NCBI GenBank assembly: GCA_003427395.1
Contig: BFEA01000147.1
Coordinates: 2,125,569 to 2,189,568, forward strand
DNA: 64,000 bases
DNA from: Chara braunii
Taxonomy: Eukaryota; Streptophyta; Charophyceae; Charales; Characeae
Direction of reading: 5' to 3'
Shown here one piece after another: positions 62,116-64,000 of this stretch (its first letter is position 1; every line of letters begins with the position of its first letter). The translations under genes were made by a program, and so were the position numbers. The notes beneath the pieces were generated by a model that saw only the letters and a program-made list of their open reading frames with translations, was not told the origin of the DNA and did no database searches.

Positions 62116-62434
62116 CCCAGCATAGTTGATAGAGTGAGTACCCTCGTTACTGGGGTCATCCTTGGCATAGATGCCTGATTAAGAGCTAAGGTAACCTTCA
62201 TGTGAAAACCAGCAGTTGAACAAGTCAAATCCTTCTTGAAATTTTGTTTGGTGGCCGACAAGCGGCCTGGTTCACGAGGAACCTGCATCCCTGGCCTTAA
62301 AGAAGCCAAACTTTCAGGTCTGGGACGCTATGGAATGGACAGTGAGCTGAAAATTTTATGAGTCAAAATCAGACTCAGAAAGCAGAGAAGAAGTCGCACT
62401 TATATAGGACATAAAAGACAGCCATGAGCTCAAG

Positions 62435-62845
62435 CTAGAAAAGGAAGAGAAGAAAGAAGATGCTGAAGAGAACATAGTGATTGGGATGATGGAGTGATGA
62501 GGCAGTACATGGAACAGGGGGAGGCGGAGCAGGCACTATAGCCTTGCTTACGGCAGGAGTGGAAGGAGCTCTGGGGATATAAGGAGGAGAAGAGGCGCTA
62601 GGAGTACCATAGAGCGCGTCGAACTTCTTGCGAAGGAACTCCATCCTGCCAGGAGATGGAGTTCTCTCGTACCACCCTCCTAACGGGTAAGGAGGGTGTG
62701 GCCTTAAACGGCCACAGCCTCGCGACTCTTCCTCTTCCTCCTCCTCTGAACAATAAGCGCGCCGTGCCCTAACTGGCGGTTCCTCCTTAGCCTTCCCTGT
62801 CCTTCCTCCCCTTCCTCTACCCTGTCCGCGACGTGCCTCGGGCAT
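62435..62845 (-). CDS. Antisense ORF between pol and 3' LTR
   Basis: 136 codons from MPEARRGQGRGRGGRTGKAK. It has an Arg/Gly-rich N terminus, an EEEEEEE run, a Pro-rich centre and a hydrophobic C-terminal run. No known domain. Antisense ORFs near the 3' LTR are known in some plant gypsy families, but the homology here is unproven and the frame may be fortuitous. Confidence 0.25.
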   Translation of the reverse strand: MPEARRGQGRGRGGRTGKAKEEPPVRARRAYCSEEEEEEESRGCGRLRPHPPYPLGGWYERTPSPGRMEFLRKKFDALYGTPSASSPPYIPRAPSTPAVSKAIVPAPPPPVPCTASSLHHPNHYVLFSIFFLLFLF

Positions 62846-63286
62846 GATGTACGTGAGGCGTCTAAGGGCTACGACTGAGAAAGTTGTGTGAGTGAAGTTT
62901 GCAAAGATGAGATGAATTCTGAAAGCGGAAGTGGAAGAATACTGAGAAAAATAGGGAAAATAGTTGCGCTAGCAAAGGGGGACTGCAACATGCTGCGTGG
63001 AGCTTGGCGCAGAGAGAGATGTGTAGTGCAGAGAAGACAAGCGCAAAGTAGGAAAGAAAACTCCGCACGAAGAGAGGGGATGAGTACTAGAAGAAGAAGT
63101 GAATACTGAGGGAGAAAGTGAGCGCTAAGGAAACACAAAGAGGCGAGATGGCGCAAAGTCGACGTAAGAGTCTTGACGCAGCTCACAGCAGGAATGAATG
63201 AAAGTGTTGGTGGTCACTGTTGCTTTATACTCCCCGAGCAACTCGTTATAACCCAGCGGGGACGCTGGGTGGGGGTTTGGTATTAT
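62846..63286. other. Sequence before the 3' LTR
   Basis: GA-rich on the plus strand. GGGGACGCTGGGTGGGGGTTT (63258-63278) is the nearest purine-rich tract to the LTR, but it is a poor polypurine tract because pyrimidines interrupt it. Confidence 0.35.
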
Positions 63287-64000
63287 GTCGGAGGGCACGG
63301 TGCCCGACCCTCCTCCGTGTACCAAGTCCCTGCTTGGTACAGTCCCTCGCGTCTGTGCCTCGGCCTGTAGATGTGCCTTGGGATTTCGTTGTCGTTAATG
63401 CCCAGGCTGTGCTTCGGCTCAGACAAGTCCTGGTGGTTGTACCCCTGACAAAAGGGGTGCGCCGCAGGGCGTCCATAGGTCCACGCAGGCTCGACGCCTT
63501 GCTGTACAGCAGAGCACAACCGGCCTGTGGTCGTGATAGCCGCCGGGTTCGCCCGGGGACGCGAAAGTGAAAGGACTGACGCGGTCTTTTCTGTCGGGCG
63601 CCGAAATCCCCTCTACAGGGTTATTGGTTAGGTGCACGAAATAGAGGTCGCTAAAAAGAGAGGAAACAAAGCGCAGAATTTGAACTCACTTTAGTTCGGG
63701 GAAAATCCAGCGGCTTCGGGCCACTGTGATGTTACGATCCCCTTTCCATTTACTTACTGATTGTTATTATTATTATTATTAATGTTATCACTTAATTTCC
63801 CAAATTTTCAGTTTCCCGCCTGTCGGTCTGTCACTTCGCAGGAGAGGCCGTCGATTCGGGTTTTCGAACTGTAACTGCGGCCTTATGGCCAAGGGCTCTA
63901 CCTACCCCTTGTATATCGCATGTGTTAGACTCGTTCGTTCGAACCTTGCAGCGGGACCCCGATGACCAGGTAAAGAGGCAGATACAGTGAGGACTAAAAG
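63287..64000 (+). mobile_element. Long terminal repeat (3' LTR, truncated by window end)
   Basis: Same start TGTCGGAGGG and same orientation as 45279. It carries 241 bp (roughly 63691-63931) that are missing from the other copy. The rest of the LTR, and any target duplication, lie beyond the window. Confidence 0.7.

Overview
This is a repeat-dense nuclear window from a plant-type eukaryote. One gene is clearly recognisable: a minus-strand, seven-exon P-type Ca2+-ATPase most like the plant ER-type (ECA/SERCA) pumps, with canonical GT-AG introns of 0.6 to 4.1 kb. Almost everything else is transposon sequence, microsatellite or decayed repeat. Large introns, U6 retrocopies, plant-type pumps and Ty3-like elements suggest a streptophyte; a charophyte such as Chara is my guess, not something the sequence proves. 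N gaps and two Nextera junction adapters show it is a draft assembly.

Layout. 1-4922: the 3' flank of the pump gene, with inverted-repeat elements (MITE-like) and microsatellites. 4923-21704: the pump gene (joined CDS 3282 nt, 1093 codons plus stop). Its introns carry U6 snRNA retrocopies, MITE-like elements, a tRNA-derived SINE and poly(A)/poly(T) tracts. 21780-23100: a tandem (TA)n-flanked repeat whose minus strand folds as a type III hammerhead ribozyme, directly upstream of the pump gene and in the same orientation; a second fragment set lies at 30.8-31.0 kb. 23.1-41 kb: non-coding, with more U6 retrocopies, tRNA-like repeats, several MITE families, polypurine tracts and a perfect 49-bp inverted repeat at 32 kb.

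41-64 kb is LTR-retrotransposon territory. Two same-orientation long terminal repeats (45279-47090, and 63287 to the window end) lie 18 kb apart. Between them is a degenerate Ty3/gypsy gag-protease-RT-RNase H-integrase set (54577-60176) in several frames with in-frame stops. In front of gag is a chain of small overlapping ORFs belonging to two families that I do not recognise, called X (about 80 aa) and Y (about 220 aa). They occur in at least ten copies between 42.7 and 54.6 kb, some upstream and some downstream of a tRNA-Asp-type primer-binding site. Whether this is one giant element or nested elements cannot be settled by eye.

The two observations most worth following are the hammerhead-ribozyme repeat array beside the Ca2+ pump and the X/Y multi-ORF leader of the gypsy element.
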